Source: Lachnospiraceae bacterium UBA3732 (GTDB lineage: Bacteria; Bacillota; Clostridia; Lachnospirales; Lachnospiraceae). From it: a stretch of 20,818 bases of DNA. Positions 12,940 to 20,564 of this stretch are shown here, piece by piece. Every line of letters begins with the position of its first letter. Position 1 is the first letter of the stretch. The DNA is taken from NCBI GenBank assembly GCA_002372545.1, contig DFHD01000036.1, forward strand, positions 1 through 20,818, given 5' to 3'. The notes beneath the pieces were generated by a model. The model made no database searches and was not told the DNA's origin. It saw nothing but the letters and a program-made list of their open reading frames with translations. Position numbers and translations under genes: made by a program.

Positions 12940-13803
12940 ATGACGAAAAATATATATGGTGAAAATATATTTATAACAGGCGTATCCAGCGGGATCGGCA
13001 GGGCTTCGGCAGAGGCTTTTCTGAAGGCAGGCTGCAAGGTGACCGGCGTTTCCCGTCACGTCAGGGAGACCTTTAAGAAATATGCTAACGGTGCTGAGCT
13101 TACCACAAGGAAAATGGATGTGACGGATGAGGCTTCTGTTCGGCGGTTGATCGGTTCTCTTGCCGGGGTGGATGTGGCTGTTCTTTCGGCGGGATATGGA
13201 ATAGCCGGTTCCATTGAGGATGTTCCGCTGGAACAGGCGAGAAAGCAGATGGAAGTCAATTATTTAGGCGTGCTCAGCTGCGTCAGGGCTCTGCTTCCGA
13301 AAATGCGCAGACAGGGAAATGGACTGATTGTGATCGTTGGTTCGGTGGCCGGAAGGATTTCCATCCCCATGCAGAGCCATTACTCCGCGAGTAAGTATGC
13401 GCTGGAGGCTCTGGCGGAGTCTCTCAGGCTGGAAACAGAGGCATTTGGTATACGAACGGTTATTCTGGAGCCCGGAGATACAAGAACCGGCTTTACCGAT
13501 CACAGAGAAACACTGATCCCTGAGGACTCCGTTTACCGGGATGCGGCAAGGCAGGCCATCGGCAGAATGGAAGAGGATGAACGCCACGGAACAAAGGCGA
13601 AAAAGGTGGCCGGTGCGATCCTCCGTCTTTGCGGAAAAAAAGAACCACCTGTCCGTTTGGCGGTCGGTGCAAGGTACAAGGTGGCAGTCAGGCTGTTTCC
13701 GGTTTTTTCCGACCGGTCAAAAGAAAAATGTATCCGGAAGATTTATATGAAGCAATCAGGGGACAGCGAGAGGTCTATAAAAAAGAGGGGATCAAGGGGC
13801 TGA
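12940..13803 (+). CDS. Short-chain dehydrogenase/reductase (SDR)
   Basis: A 287-residue classical SDR, an NAD(P)-dependent oxidoreductase of unknown substrate. It has the Rossmann loop TGVSSGIG (13-20), SAGYG (83-87, in place of the usual NAG), N107, and the catalytic S135 with Y148-x-x-x-K152 (HYSASKY). R39 after the second strand hints at NADPH preference. The last 15-20 residues (after IYMK) are odd: Arg/Lys/Ser-rich with uncommon codons. In the -1 frame the same DNA reads as a natural-looking 30-codon tail ending at 13820. A frameshift near 13722-13728 or a short overlapping ORF is possible. It follows the GGDEF gene by 49 nt. Confidence 0.9.
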   Translation: MTKNIYGENIFITGVSSGIGRASAEAFLKAGCKVTGVSRHVRETFKKYANGAELTTRKMDVTDEASVRRLIGSLAGVDVAVLSAGYGIAGSIEDVPLEQARKQMEVNYLGVLSCVRALLPKMRRQGNGLIVIVGSVAGRISIPMQSHYSASKYALEALAESLRLETEAFGIRTVILEPGDTRTGFTDHRETLIPEDSVYRDAARQAIGRMEEDERHGTKAKKVAGAILRLCGKKEPPVRLAVGARYKVAVRLFPVFSDRSKEKCIRKIYMKQSGDSERSIKKRGSRG

Positions 13804-13822
13804 TCGACAGCCTGAAGTAAAG

Positions 13823-13852
13823 TAGACAAAAAGCCGGCCGTTGTGGTATCAT
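13823..13852 (+). promoter_or_regulatory. Promoter of the patatin-like gene
   Basis: TAGACA (13823-13828), an 18-nt gap and TATCAT (13847-13852) preceded by TGG (extended -10) precede the lipase gene. The preceding SDR gene has no terminator, so read-through is also possible. Confidence 0.5.
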
Positions 13853-13871
13853 ATTACCCGGGCAAAAACAT

Positions 13872-13899
13872 GATTAATCCTTTTTGATTAATCCTTTTT
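13872..13899. repeat. 14-bp perfect tandem duplication before the patatin-like gene
   Basis: GATTAATCCTTTTT occurs twice in direct succession (13872-13885, 13886-13899), immediately before the GAGGAGG ribosome binding site. It may reflect slippage or a duplicated leader element. Confidence 0.9.
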
Positions 13900-13913
13900 G
13901 AGGAGGAAGATCA

Positions 13914-14825
13914 ATGGCTAAAGTGAATAAGGTTTATCAGAATATGGACTTACTGCCTATGGGGCGCGCAGGCGAGAGAATAACTGCCGGCTGCCTTGTA
14001 CTGGAGGGCGGAGCATGGAAGGGACTTTATACCGTTGGCGTGCTGGATGCCCTGATGGAGGAGAATATCAATTTTCATACCAATGTCGGTGTTTCTGCGG
14101 GGGCTATGTCTCTGTTTGGCTATCTGGCCGGCCAGATCGGCTGGTCCGTCCGGCTGGACCTTACCTACAGGCACGATCCCCGGTACTGCGGTTTTTCCGT
14201 TATGCCGAAGGAAAATTCGGTGACAGGCTTCCATTATCTTTATAAGGAAATCTGTCAGAAGAAGCATCCGCTGGATATTGACCGTTTCCGTCACAGCTCC
14301 ATGCGGATGGTTGCGGTTGCCTGCAATATGCTGACGGGCGAATCCGAATATTTTGAAAAGGGAACCTGCAATATCACAAAGGCGGTTTCCGCATCTGCGA
14401 TGATTCCCTATGTATCCCGGCCTGTCGTGATGCATGGCGTTCCTTATCTGGATGGCGGCTGCAGCGATAAGATCCCCTATGAATGGGCAAAGAAGGAATC
14501 CGGCGAAAAGAAGATCATTGTGGTAAAGACCAGGGAGAGAGAATACCGCAGAGACGAGAGTCCCAAAAAGGCGGCGAAGACGGTGTACCGGAGATATCCG
14601 AATTTTGTTCGGGCGCTGAATAATACCAACCGGAAGTTCAATCAGGTGACGGAGGAGCTCCTCCGGGATGAAAAGGAAGGAAAGGTATTTCTTATCGCGC
14701 CTACGAAGCCGGTAACCGTGACGCGTTTTGAAAAGGATGTGGATAAGCTGGCCGATCTTTATTTCCTTGGCTACCGCGACATGAAAAACAGAGTGGAAGA
14801 GCTGAAAGCTTTTCTCAGATCATAA
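13914..14825 (+). CDS. Patatin-like phospholipase (YjjU-type)
   Basis: A 303-residue patatin-family serine hydrolase expected to cleave acyl ester bonds of lipids. The oxyanion-hole glycine region is LVLEGGAWKGLYTVGVLD (28-45). The nucleophile is S61 in GVSAGA (GxSxG) and the dyad aspartate is D180 in YLDGGCSD (DGG). No signal peptide is present, so the protein is probably cytoplasmic or peripherally membrane-bound. The LEGGA...GVSAGA spacing resembles the E. coli YjjU group. Start ATG 13914 follows GAGGAGG. The gene probably has its own promoter and ends at a terminator shared with the opposing tRNA. Natural substrate unknown. Confidence 0.92.
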   Translation: MAKVNKVYQNMDLLPMGRAGERITAGCLVLEGGAWKGLYTVGVLDALMEENINFHTNVGVSAGAMSLFGYLAGQIGWSVRLDLTYRHDPRYCGFSVMPKENSVTGFHYLYKEICQKKHPLDIDRFRHSSMRMVAVACNMLTGESEYFEKGTCNITKAVSASAMIPYVSRPVVMHGVPYLDGGCSDKIPYEWAKKESGEKKIIVVKTREREYRRDESPKKAAKTVYRRYPNFVRALNNTNRKFNQVTEELLRDEKEGKVFLIAPTKPVTVTRFEKDVDKLADLYFLGYRDMKNRVEELKAFLRS

Positions 14826-14835
14826 GAAGAGACAA

Positions 14836-14868
14836 AAAAATCCCGGAAACAAGGTTTCCGGGATTTTT
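14836..14868. terminator. Bidirectional terminator shared by the patatin-like gene and tRNA-Trp
   Basis: A perfect 15-bp hairpin (AAAAATCCCGGAAAC at 14836-14850 with its complement at 14854-14868, loop AAG) has T-runs on both strands. It can stop the rightward lipase transcript and the leftward tRNA transcript, whose 3' end is three bases away. Confidence 0.9.
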
Positions 14869-14870
14869 AG

Positions 14871-14941
14871 CAGGGGAAGAGGGATTCGAACCCCCATGAA
14901 CGGTTTTGGAGACCGGTATACTACCATTGTATGATTCCCCT
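14871..14941 (-). tRNA. tRNA-Trp (anticodon CCA)
   Basis: Reading the minus strand: acceptor stem AGGGGAA/TTCCCCT; D-arm stem ATAC/GTAT around AATGGTA; anticodon loop CTCCAAA with CCA (complement at 14907-14909); T-arm GGGGG-TTCGAAT-CCCTC; discriminator G. The first anticodon-stem pair is a C-T mismatch; all other stems pair. The 3' CCA is not encoded. It decodes UGG. It has its own minus-strand promoter and ends at the shared terminator. Confidence 0.95.
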
Positions 14942-14955
14942 GTAGCACAACCGAT

Positions 14956-14984
14956 AATTTACCATAGATGAAAAGAAAAAGCAA
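14956..14984 (-). promoter_or_regulatory. Promoter of tRNA-Trp
   Basis: On the minus strand, TTGCTT (14984-14979), a 17-nt gap and TAAATT (14961-14956) preceded by TGG form an extended -10 promoter. It lies 14 nt before the tRNA 5' end. Confidence 0.6.
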
Positions 14985-15037
14985 GGGAAAATTTAAAATA
15001 ATCGGAAAACGCCATACTTTTATTTGAATAGAAACTG

Positions 15038-15046
15038 TGCTATAAT
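15038..15046 (+). promoter_or_regulatory. Extended -10 promoter of the MoxR operon
   Basis: TGCTATAAT combines a TGn extension with a perfect TATAAT. The -35 region (about 15017-15023) is a weak T-rich match, as is usual for extended -10 promoters. Transcription would start near 15053, giving about 125 nt of leader, in which I see no clear structured element. Confidence 0.65.
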
Positions 15047-15178
15047 ATGCTCTGTATGTGTAACCTGTATATGCCAATAAAAATCAGTTTTTAATACGTA
15101 TATATCTATACACCGGCAGAATGCAGAAAAACACAGGATGAGAGATCGTAGAATAATGATAAATGATGGAGGAATACC

Positions 15179-16159
15179 ATGCAAACTGTAACGCAGGACG
15201 AGATCAACCGCTCGCTCAGGATCATCAGTGACCTGTCCAAATACTATGATGTCCGTGTTGTCGGACAAAAAAATCTGAAATTTGCGCTGATCGCAGCAAC
15301 CATTGCCGACGGACATATTCTGCTGGAATCTGTACCCGGTCTGGCTAAGACCACGGCAGCAAAAGCTATTGCAGATGCGGTAGACGGCCGTTTTTCACGT
15401 ATCCAGTGTACGCCTGACCTTTTGCCCAGTGATATCCAGGGTACCCAGATCTACAATTCCTCCACGGGAAAGTTTGAGACCAGTATCGGACCGGTTTACG
15501 CAAACTTTGTCCTTCTGGATGAGATCAACCGCTCCAGCGCAAAGACGCAGAGTGCCATGCTCGAGGCCATGCAGGAGCATCAGGTGACCATCGGCGGCGT
15601 TCCCTACGCTATGCCGGATGTGTTTATCGTTATCGCTACCCAGAACCCCATTGAGCAGGAAGGCACCTACCTTTTGTCAGAGGCTCAGCTGGACCGTTTT
15701 ATGGTGAAGGTAAAGATCCGTTATCCCAAGGTGGACGATGAGGTGGAAATCCTGAACAGGATCGAATCCGGCGTGATCACCAAGACCGATCCGGTGCTTT
15801 CCATCGATGATATCGTATATCTTCAGAAAACGGCGGATAAGGTTTATATGGATGCTTCCATCAAAAAGTATATCGCCAATCTGATCGCAGCTACCCGCCA
15901 TGCGGACAAGGTTCTTCCGCCGGAAATGGCGAAGTATGTACGTACAGGCGCCAGCCCCAGAGGCTCCATTGCGTTTATGGAGATCGCCAAGGCCATTGCT
16001 CTCATATACGGACGCGGATATGTTACGCCGGATGATGTTAAGCTGATGAAGCATGAGATCCTGCGTCACCGGATCGAGCTGAATTATTCCGCGATCGCCG
16101 ATGGTGTTTCCGTCGAGGATATCATCGATAAGATCGTGGGCGCTGTGCAGACTCCGTAA
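15179..16159 (+). CDS. MoxR-family AAA+ ATPase
   Basis: A 326-residue AAA+ ATPase of the MoxR type, chaperone-like proteins thought to work on vWA-domain partners. Walker A is SVPGLAKTT with K57-T58 (a Ser replaces the first Gly of GVPGLAKT). Walker B is LLDEIN with D114-E115, followed by the family hallmark MLEAMQEHQV. Sensor 1 is IATQNPIEQEGTY and the arginine-finger area is EAQLDRFM. RIQCTPDLLPSDI is also family-typical. The C-terminal lid carries GASPRGS and RGYVTPDDVK. Start ATG 15179 follows GGAGG. It heads an operon with DUF58 and two vWA genes, the canonical context for this family. Confidence 0.96.
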   Translation: MQTVTQDEINRSLRIISDLSKYYDVRVVGQKNLKFALIAATIADGHILLESVPGLAKTTAAKAIADAVDGRFSRIQCTPDLLPSDIQGTQIYNSSTGKFETSIGPVYANFVLLDEINRSSAKTQSAMLEAMQEHQVTIGGVPYAMPDVFIVIATQNPIEQEGTYLLSEAQLDRFMVKVKIRYPKVDDEVEILNRIESGVITKTDPVLSIDDIVYLQKTADKVYMDASIKKYIANLIAATRHADKVLPPEMAKYVRTGASPRGSIAFMEIAKAIALIYGRGYVTPDDVKLMKHEILRHRIELNYSAIADGVSVEDIIDKIVGAVQTP

Positions 16160-16166
16160 ACCATAT

Positions 16167-16187
16167 CTGATACCGAACCGGTATCGG
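16167..16187 (+). other. Intercistronic hairpin between moxR and the DUF58 gene
   Basis: CTGATACCG and CGGTATCGG form a 9-bp stem (one G-T pair) around AAC, with no T-run after it. It sits just after the moxR stop in the longest gap of the operon (96 nt). It may stabilise or separate the moxR part of the transcript. Two copies of GCTATACGAA follow at about 16197-16220. Confidence 0.5.
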
Positions 16188-16255
16188 ATAAAGATGGCTA
16201 TACGAAAAAAGCTATACGAAGAAATCCGAAGAAATAAATACGAAGGAGATTCGTA

Positions 16256-17131
16256 GTGAATTACGACGAATTGTCAAAAATTCAAACAAGCATATATCTG
16301 GCTGCGGGCCGGAAGACCCAGAACCTGCTGGACGGCGACTATGCCTCGGTTTACAAGGGCCGGAGTATGGAGTTCGACGACCTCCGGGAGTATGTTGTCG
16401 GGGATAATATCCGGGACATTGACTGGAAGTCTTCCTCCCGTACGGGCAGGATACTGGTGCGCCGGAACATAGCCCAGAAGAAGCACAATATCCTCTTTAT
16501 CGTGGATTCCGGAAAAAAAATGCGTGCCGATACCTCTACCGGTGAGGCAAAGGCCGATGTGGCCGTAACGGCTCTTGGAGTTCTCGGCTTTATCGTGAAC
16601 CGCCACGGAGACGATTTTACCTGCCTCATGGGGACGGAGAGGAGTATATCCTATAACTATTTCCGGACGGGAAAGAATCATCTTCAGAATATGCTGATCG
16701 AAACCGAACGCGAGATTTTGAAGGACAGTCACAGTAATCTTAACCAGCTCCTCGGGTTTACCAATAATCACATCAGAAGAAATAAGATCATTGTGATCAT
16801 CACGGATATCGACGGCATGACGTCTATTGACGAGGATATACTGAAAGAGCTTTCTGCCATGAATGACATCCTTTTGGTGAATGTGGATGATGCCTATCTT
16901 TTTGGTGATGAGGTCTTTGATCTGGACGGCGGCGTATATGAACCGGAGATCATTTCCAGGGAGAAGCACCTTCGGGATGCGGAGAAGGCTGCCCGGCAGA
17001 AAACGCTGGAAAAGGCCGAGGAGGTTCTGCGCCGCTATAAAATCACATCCGTGACGGTCCGTTCCGAGGATGAGATCGTGGACAAAGTAATGGAATTATT
17101 GGAGAAGCATAAATATGAAATTATCCGTTGA
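16256..17131 (+). CDS. DUF58 domain protein (vWA-like), MoxR partner
   Basis: A 291-residue cytoplasmic protein. The DUF58 hallmark lies at residues 35-70: GRSMEFDDLREYVVGD then IRDIDWKSSSRTGRILVR. This is followed by a vWA-type fold whose first metal-site strand reads FIVDSGKKM (D84-S85), a degenerate form of DxSxS. There is no membrane segment; the C-terminal helices (about 235-290) are charged. The start is GTG at 16256, supported by GAAGGAG at suitable distance. The stop overlaps the next gene by 17 nt, indicating translational coupling. DUF58 proteins accompany MoxR ATPases in Bat-type operons; the exact function is not known. Confidence 0.93.
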   Translation: MNYDELSKIQTSIYLAAGRKTQNLLDGDYASVYKGRSMEFDDLREYVVGDNIRDIDWKSSSRTGRILVRRNIAQKKHNILFIVDSGKKMRADTSTGEAKADVAVTALGVLGFIVNRHGDDFTCLMGTERSISYNYFRTGKNHLQNMLIETEREILKDSHSNLNQLLGFTNNHIRRNKIIVIITDIDGMTSIDEDILKELSAMNDILLVNVDDAYLFGDEVFDLDGGVYEPEIISREKHLRDAEKAARQKTLEKAEEVLRRYKITSVTVRSEDEIVDKVMELLEKHKYEIIR

Positions 17132-17597
17132 GCTGCAGGATCCGTTTTCCTATATGATCCTATGGGTTATTCTGGCGGCTGCGCTTTTTCTGGCAATACT
17201 GATCATCCAGATCGTTTTCCGGATCAAGCATCCGAAGCCGAAAAAGAAAAAAGAGAAAAAGCCGCCGAAGATCAAGACCCCGCCGAAAAAAACACTGATG
17301 CAGCTGAAGCAGTCCTATGCGGCTGATCTGGCGAATCTGGAATACCGGGTTGCGACTCAGAAAGTGACCATTCGCGCTGCTTATCAGGAAATGAGCCTGA
17401 TCATCCGGAAGTTTGTGGCCGAGGCTACGGGTATCCGGGTGGACGATTATACACTGGAGGAGATTTCCCGTCTCCATATGCCCGTGCTGCAGGCTTTGGT
17501 GCAGGAATATTACGAACCGGAGTTCGCCAAATATGCGATCTCCGATGTACAGAATTCGATCAAGAAGACCAGGAGGGCGATTCTGGGATGGTACTGA
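17115..17597 (+). CDS. Small single-pass membrane protein, DUF4381-like
   Basis: A 160-residue protein with one N-terminal transmembrane segment (about 13-36), a Lys/Pro-rich stretch (38-62) and a cytoplasmic helical domain (65-160). Its place between DUF58 and the first vWA gene, its size and its topology match DUF4381-type proteins of Bat-like operons, but I see no diagnostic motif, so the label is positional. The positive stretch after the membrane segment puts the C-terminus inside. It overlaps the upstream gene by 17 nt and the next by 10 nt. Confidence 0.8.
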   Translation: MKLSVELQDPFSYMILWVILAAALFLAILIIQIVFRIKHPKPKKKKEKKPPKIKTPPKKTLMQLKQSYAADLANLEYRVATQKVTIRAAYQEMSLIIRKFVAEATGIRVDDYTLEEISRLHMPVLQALVQEYYEPEFAKYAISDVQNSIKKTRRAILGWY

Positions 17598-18682
17598 GAT
17601 ATCCACTGATAATAAAAATCGGTATTCCCGTTTTTCTTCTGCTGATCATCCTTCTGCATGTGATCCGCAGAAAGGTGAAGTATAAGGGCGGAAAAAAAGT
17701 GGCCAATACCCGATTTGCAAAAAATCTTCCGGAATACCGGGCGGTCTGGCTGCGCTACCGTCTGTTTTCCATTCTGGCTGAGCTGGGGCTCATCGCTGCC
17801 GGCGTGGCAACGCTTGTTTTGCTGGCCCGGCCTGCGGAGGTGGAAAAGGTAGTCAGCGGTACCAAACAGAGAGATATTTTTCTCTGCCTGGACGTTTCCT
17901 ATTCCATCTGTGATCTGAACTATGAACTGGTGGATAACCTGAAGGATGTGGTTGCCAATATGAGCGATGAAAAGTTCGGCATATCCATTTTCAACACTTC
18001 CACCGTGCTTTATGTTCCCATGACGGATGACTATGATTTCATTAACCAGAAGCTGGACGAGCTGAAGGTATATTTTGAAAAACAGAGAGAGTATATGCAC
18101 CTCTATTACGGGGATAAGCTTTCTCCGGATGCCTACGAAAGAATGTCTGAGCTCGAGGATGAGCTGGAATACTACGACGCCGGTACACTGGTCAACAATT
18201 ACCGGAAGGGAAGCTCCCTGATCGGAGAGGGTCTGGCCTCATGTATGTTCAGCTTCCCCCGTCTGAATGAGGAGGACAGAACGAGAGTCATCATCTTCTC
18301 TACGGATAATGAGCAGTCCGCCTTCGGAAAGCCTCTCGTGGAGCTGGACGAAGCAACGGATCTCTGCAAAAAGTACGGGATCACCGTATTCAGTATTTAT
18401 CCCACGGAGGATTACCGGGATTCCTTTCTGATTTCCGAAAATGCGTACGCAAAGAATAAGGAAAATCTGAAGTATGCTGTGGAAAAGACCGGCGGACAGC
18501 AGTATGAGGCCTCCGATCAGCTGCCGGCATCCCAGGTCATAAAGAGTATTCAGTCCCAGCAGGTTCTGGAGGTGGAGAATATCTCCATCCGTAAGGTGAC
18601 CGATAAACCGTTTGCGGCATTTATCGTTCTCTTTTCCGGACTTTTGCTGATGGCATTTGCAGGAGTGATGTTGAAGATATGA
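17588..18682 (+). CDS. vWA-domain membrane protein (BatA-like)
   Basis: A 364-residue protein with two N-terminal membrane segments (about 7-25, 58-80), a vWA domain (95-310) and one C-terminal segment (345-362). The metal-ion-dependent adhesion site has D102-V-S104-Y-S106 (DxSxS), a GSSLIG segment (208-213) in place of the usual Thr ligand region, and STDN with D240 where TDG is usual. Between strands the domain carries an extra charged helical insert at about 161-205 (Glu/Tyr-rich), which I do not recall in BatA proteins. It is coupled to both neighbours by overlaps of 10 and 4 nt. It is probably assembled or remodelled by the MoxR ATPase. Confidence 0.92.
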   Translation: MVLRYPLIIKIGIPVFLLLIILLHVIRRKVKYKGGKKVANTRFAKNLPEYRAVWLRYRLFSILAELGLIAAGVATLVLLARPAEVEKVVSGTKQRDIFLCLDVSYSICDLNYELVDNLKDVVANMSDEKFGISIFNTSTVLYVPMTDDYDFINQKLDELKVYFEKQREYMHLYYGDKLSPDAYERMSELEDELEYYDAGTLVNNYRKGSSLIGEGLASCMFSFPRLNEEDRTRVIIFSTDNEQSAFGKPLVELDEATDLCKKYGITVFSIYPTEDYRDSFLISENAYAKNKENLKYAVEKTGGQQYEASDQLPASQVIKSIQSQQVLEVENISIRKVTDKPFAAFIVLFSGLLLMAFAGVMLKI

Positions 18683-19641
18683 TCAAACCAATCTTACCGA
18701 TCTGGCTCGCTGCCGCGTGTATGGGCGTGATCCTTGCCCTGTACATCTTTGCAATGATCCGGAGCAGAGCAAAACTGAATAAACGTATCTTTGGCCTTGT
18801 TCGGCTGATACTGATGCTGGGGCTTCTCTTTGTAGTAAACCTAAGGATCATGACCAAGCATTACAATACCAAGGTGGAAACCAAGAATATCGATATTCTC
18901 TTCGTGCTGGATACCACGATCAGTATGTATGCGAATGATTATCCCAACGATGCCACAAGGATGGAGCGTGCGCTCGAGGACTGCGAGTATATTGTGGAAG
19001 AAATGTCGGGCTGTAATTTTGCTCTTGTGCGGTTCGATAACCGCTCCCAGGTGCTGGCTCCCTTTACGCAGGACGCCACCTGTATCCGTGACGCCTTTTC
19101 CACCATCACGCCGCTCGACTTTTATTATGCCAAGGGAAGCTCTCTTAATACGCCCTATGATGATATGGAGAGCCTTCTCCTTTCTTCCTACAATAAGCCG
19201 GATCAGACCACCATTGTGTTTTTTATCACCGATGGTGAGATCACGGATGAGAGCACCCTTATGGATTATTCTCCCCTTTCCGCCTATGTGGACAGCGGAG
19301 CAGTGCTTGGCTACGGAACGGAAGAGGGTGCCAGCATGACATATTCCATGTCCGGCGTCAGCTATACCATGAAGGACCCGGAAACAGGACAGAATGCCAT
19401 ATCCAAGCTGGATACCCAGAATTTGTTAAAGCTGGCTGCCGACCTCGGCGTGGATTATATCCGTATGGATAAGAGTACCAATGTGTCTTACCTTCTGGAT
19501 GCCATTAAGGCAGGCGGGGCAAGCAGCATTTCGGATGATAACAAGGCCAGCTATGAGGATACCTATTTTTATTATCTGATCCCGCTGGGGGCGCTGCTTC
19601 TTCTGGAGGCCTTTCTGTTCATCAGAAAGAAGAATATGTAG
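18679..19641 (+). CDS. Second vWA-domain membrane protein (BatB-like)
   Basis: A 320-residue protein with membrane segments at about 7-27, 38-55 and 295-315, and a vWA domain between. The metal site reads D78-T-T-I-S82 (DxTxS), with FFITDGE for the third loop, so a functional MIDAS is likely. The KGSSLNTPY segment matches the same loop in the preceding vWA protein, suggesting the two are paralogues that may pair. ATGA overlap with the upstream gene implies coupled translation; the next gene starts 14 nt after the stop. Confidence 0.92.
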   Translation: MIKPILPIWLAAACMGVILALYIFAMIRSRAKLNKRIFGLVRLILMLGLLFVVNLRIMTKHYNTKVETKNIDILFVLDTTISMYANDYPNDATRMERALEDCEYIVEEMSGCNFALVRFDNRSQVLAPFTQDATCIRDAFSTITPLDFYYAKGSSLNTPYDDMESLLLSSYNKPDQTTIVFFITDGEITDESTLMDYSPLSAYVDSGAVLGYGTEEGASMTYSMSGVSYTMKDPETGQNAISKLDTQNLLKLAADLGVDYIRMDKSTNVSYLLDAIKAGGASSISDDNKASYEDTYFYYLIPLGALLLLEAFLFIRKKNM

Positions 19642-19655
19642 TAAAGGAGGCTGCT

Positions 19656-20549
19656 ATGTCTGAAAAAATGGATATATTTGAACCCGATCAGGCAGGGACG
19701 CCGGAGGATAAGAAACGCCTTTCCTCCGATCTGGAATTCCATGTGACGGAGCGCGGCAAAAAATCAGGCAAGGCGCCCATGAACCCCAAAACCCGGTTCA
19801 GATTCCTTCTTCTTCTGGACGGGCTGCTCGTTGTGGCCCTCGTTATTCTTGTATTTTTCCTTTCCCGTCATCTGATAAACCGTTCCTTCGTGGATAAGTA
19901 TGAGAAGGGGGTTTTTGAGACGAAGAAGGAGGAGAAGCTGAAGGATCTGAACATCGTGGAGGGATATCTTCCCTGGTATAATCTGGGTAATGTGGAATAT
20001 AAGAACCAGAATTATGACGATGCCATAGCCAATTACAAAAAGGCTCTGGAATATCATCCGTCGAACGGAAAAGAATGTCCCATCCGGATCAATCTCGCGC
20101 TTGCCATGATCCATAAGATCAATTTCGGAGCGATCGCTACGGATAAGGATCGGGAACGGGCCATCAATCAGCTGCTTGCGGCCAGAGCGGTTCTTTGTGA
20201 GGAGGGCTGCGCTGACGCGGATGATGATTTCGGGCACAGCGAGGAAGCGGAAAAGCTGAAAAAGGATATTGATGACATGATCGATCAGCTGAAGAATCAG
20301 CAGCAGAACCAGGATCAGAATCAGGACCAGAATCAGGATCAGAATCAGGATCAGCAGCAGAATCAGAGCCAGAGCGACCGCGAAAAGGAAATCCAGGATG
20401 AGCTGGAGCAAAACCGGCAGCAGAACCAGCAGGAGCGCCAGCAGACCCAGGATCAGTATAATAATCAGCAGGATAACAGCAGCGGCGGTGGCGGCGGAAG
20501 CGGCAGCGGAAGTGCCGGTGATAATGAAAACAGCGGTAAAAACTGGTGA
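19656..20549 (+). CDS. TPR membrane protein with Gln/Asn-rich tail (BatC/BatE-like)
   Basis: A 297-residue protein with a hydrophilic N-terminus (1-48), one transmembrane segment (49-70), a TPR motif (about 107-137, WYNLGNVEYKNQNYDDAI then YKKALEYHP) and probably a second degenerate helical pair (143-182). A very Gln/Asn/Asp-rich stretch follows (214-272), with a QNQD unit repeated about five times, and then a Gly/Ser run (276-287). The tail is probably disordered. TPR proteins follow the vWA genes in Bat operons and are thought to be the assembly scaffold. AAAGGAGG precedes the start. The 12-bp DNA repeat could vary in length between strains. Confidence 0.9.
   Translation: MSEKMDIFEPDQAGTPEDKKRLSSDLEFHVTERGKKSGKAPMNPKTRFRFLLLLDGLLVVALVILVFFLSRHLINRSFVDKYEKGVFETKKEEKLKDLNIVEGYLPWYNLGNVEYKNQNYDDAIANYKKALEYHPSNGKECPIRINLALAMIHKINFGAIATDKDRERAINQLLAARAVLCEEGCADADDDFGHSEEAEKLKKDIDDMIDQLKNQQQNQDQNQDQNQDQNQDQQQNQSQSDREKEIQDELEQNRQQNQQERQQTQDQYNNQQDNSSGGGGGSGSGSAGDNENSGKNW
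20295..20471 (+). repeat. Low-complexity CAG/AAT/GAT repeats encoding the Gln/Asn-rich tail
   Basis: A 12-bp unit CAGAATCAGGAT, with small variants, recurs from about 20310 to 20352 and then breaks down into looser Gln/Asn codons. It lies inside the TPR gene and keeps frame because the unit is a multiple of three. Confidence 0.85.
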
Positions 20550-20564
20550 AGAAGGAGAGAAAAG

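Noticed and set aside
20295..20471. CRISPR-like array
   Set aside because: The repeats are 12-bp, in frame, without spacers, and encode Gln/Asn/Asp inside a gene.
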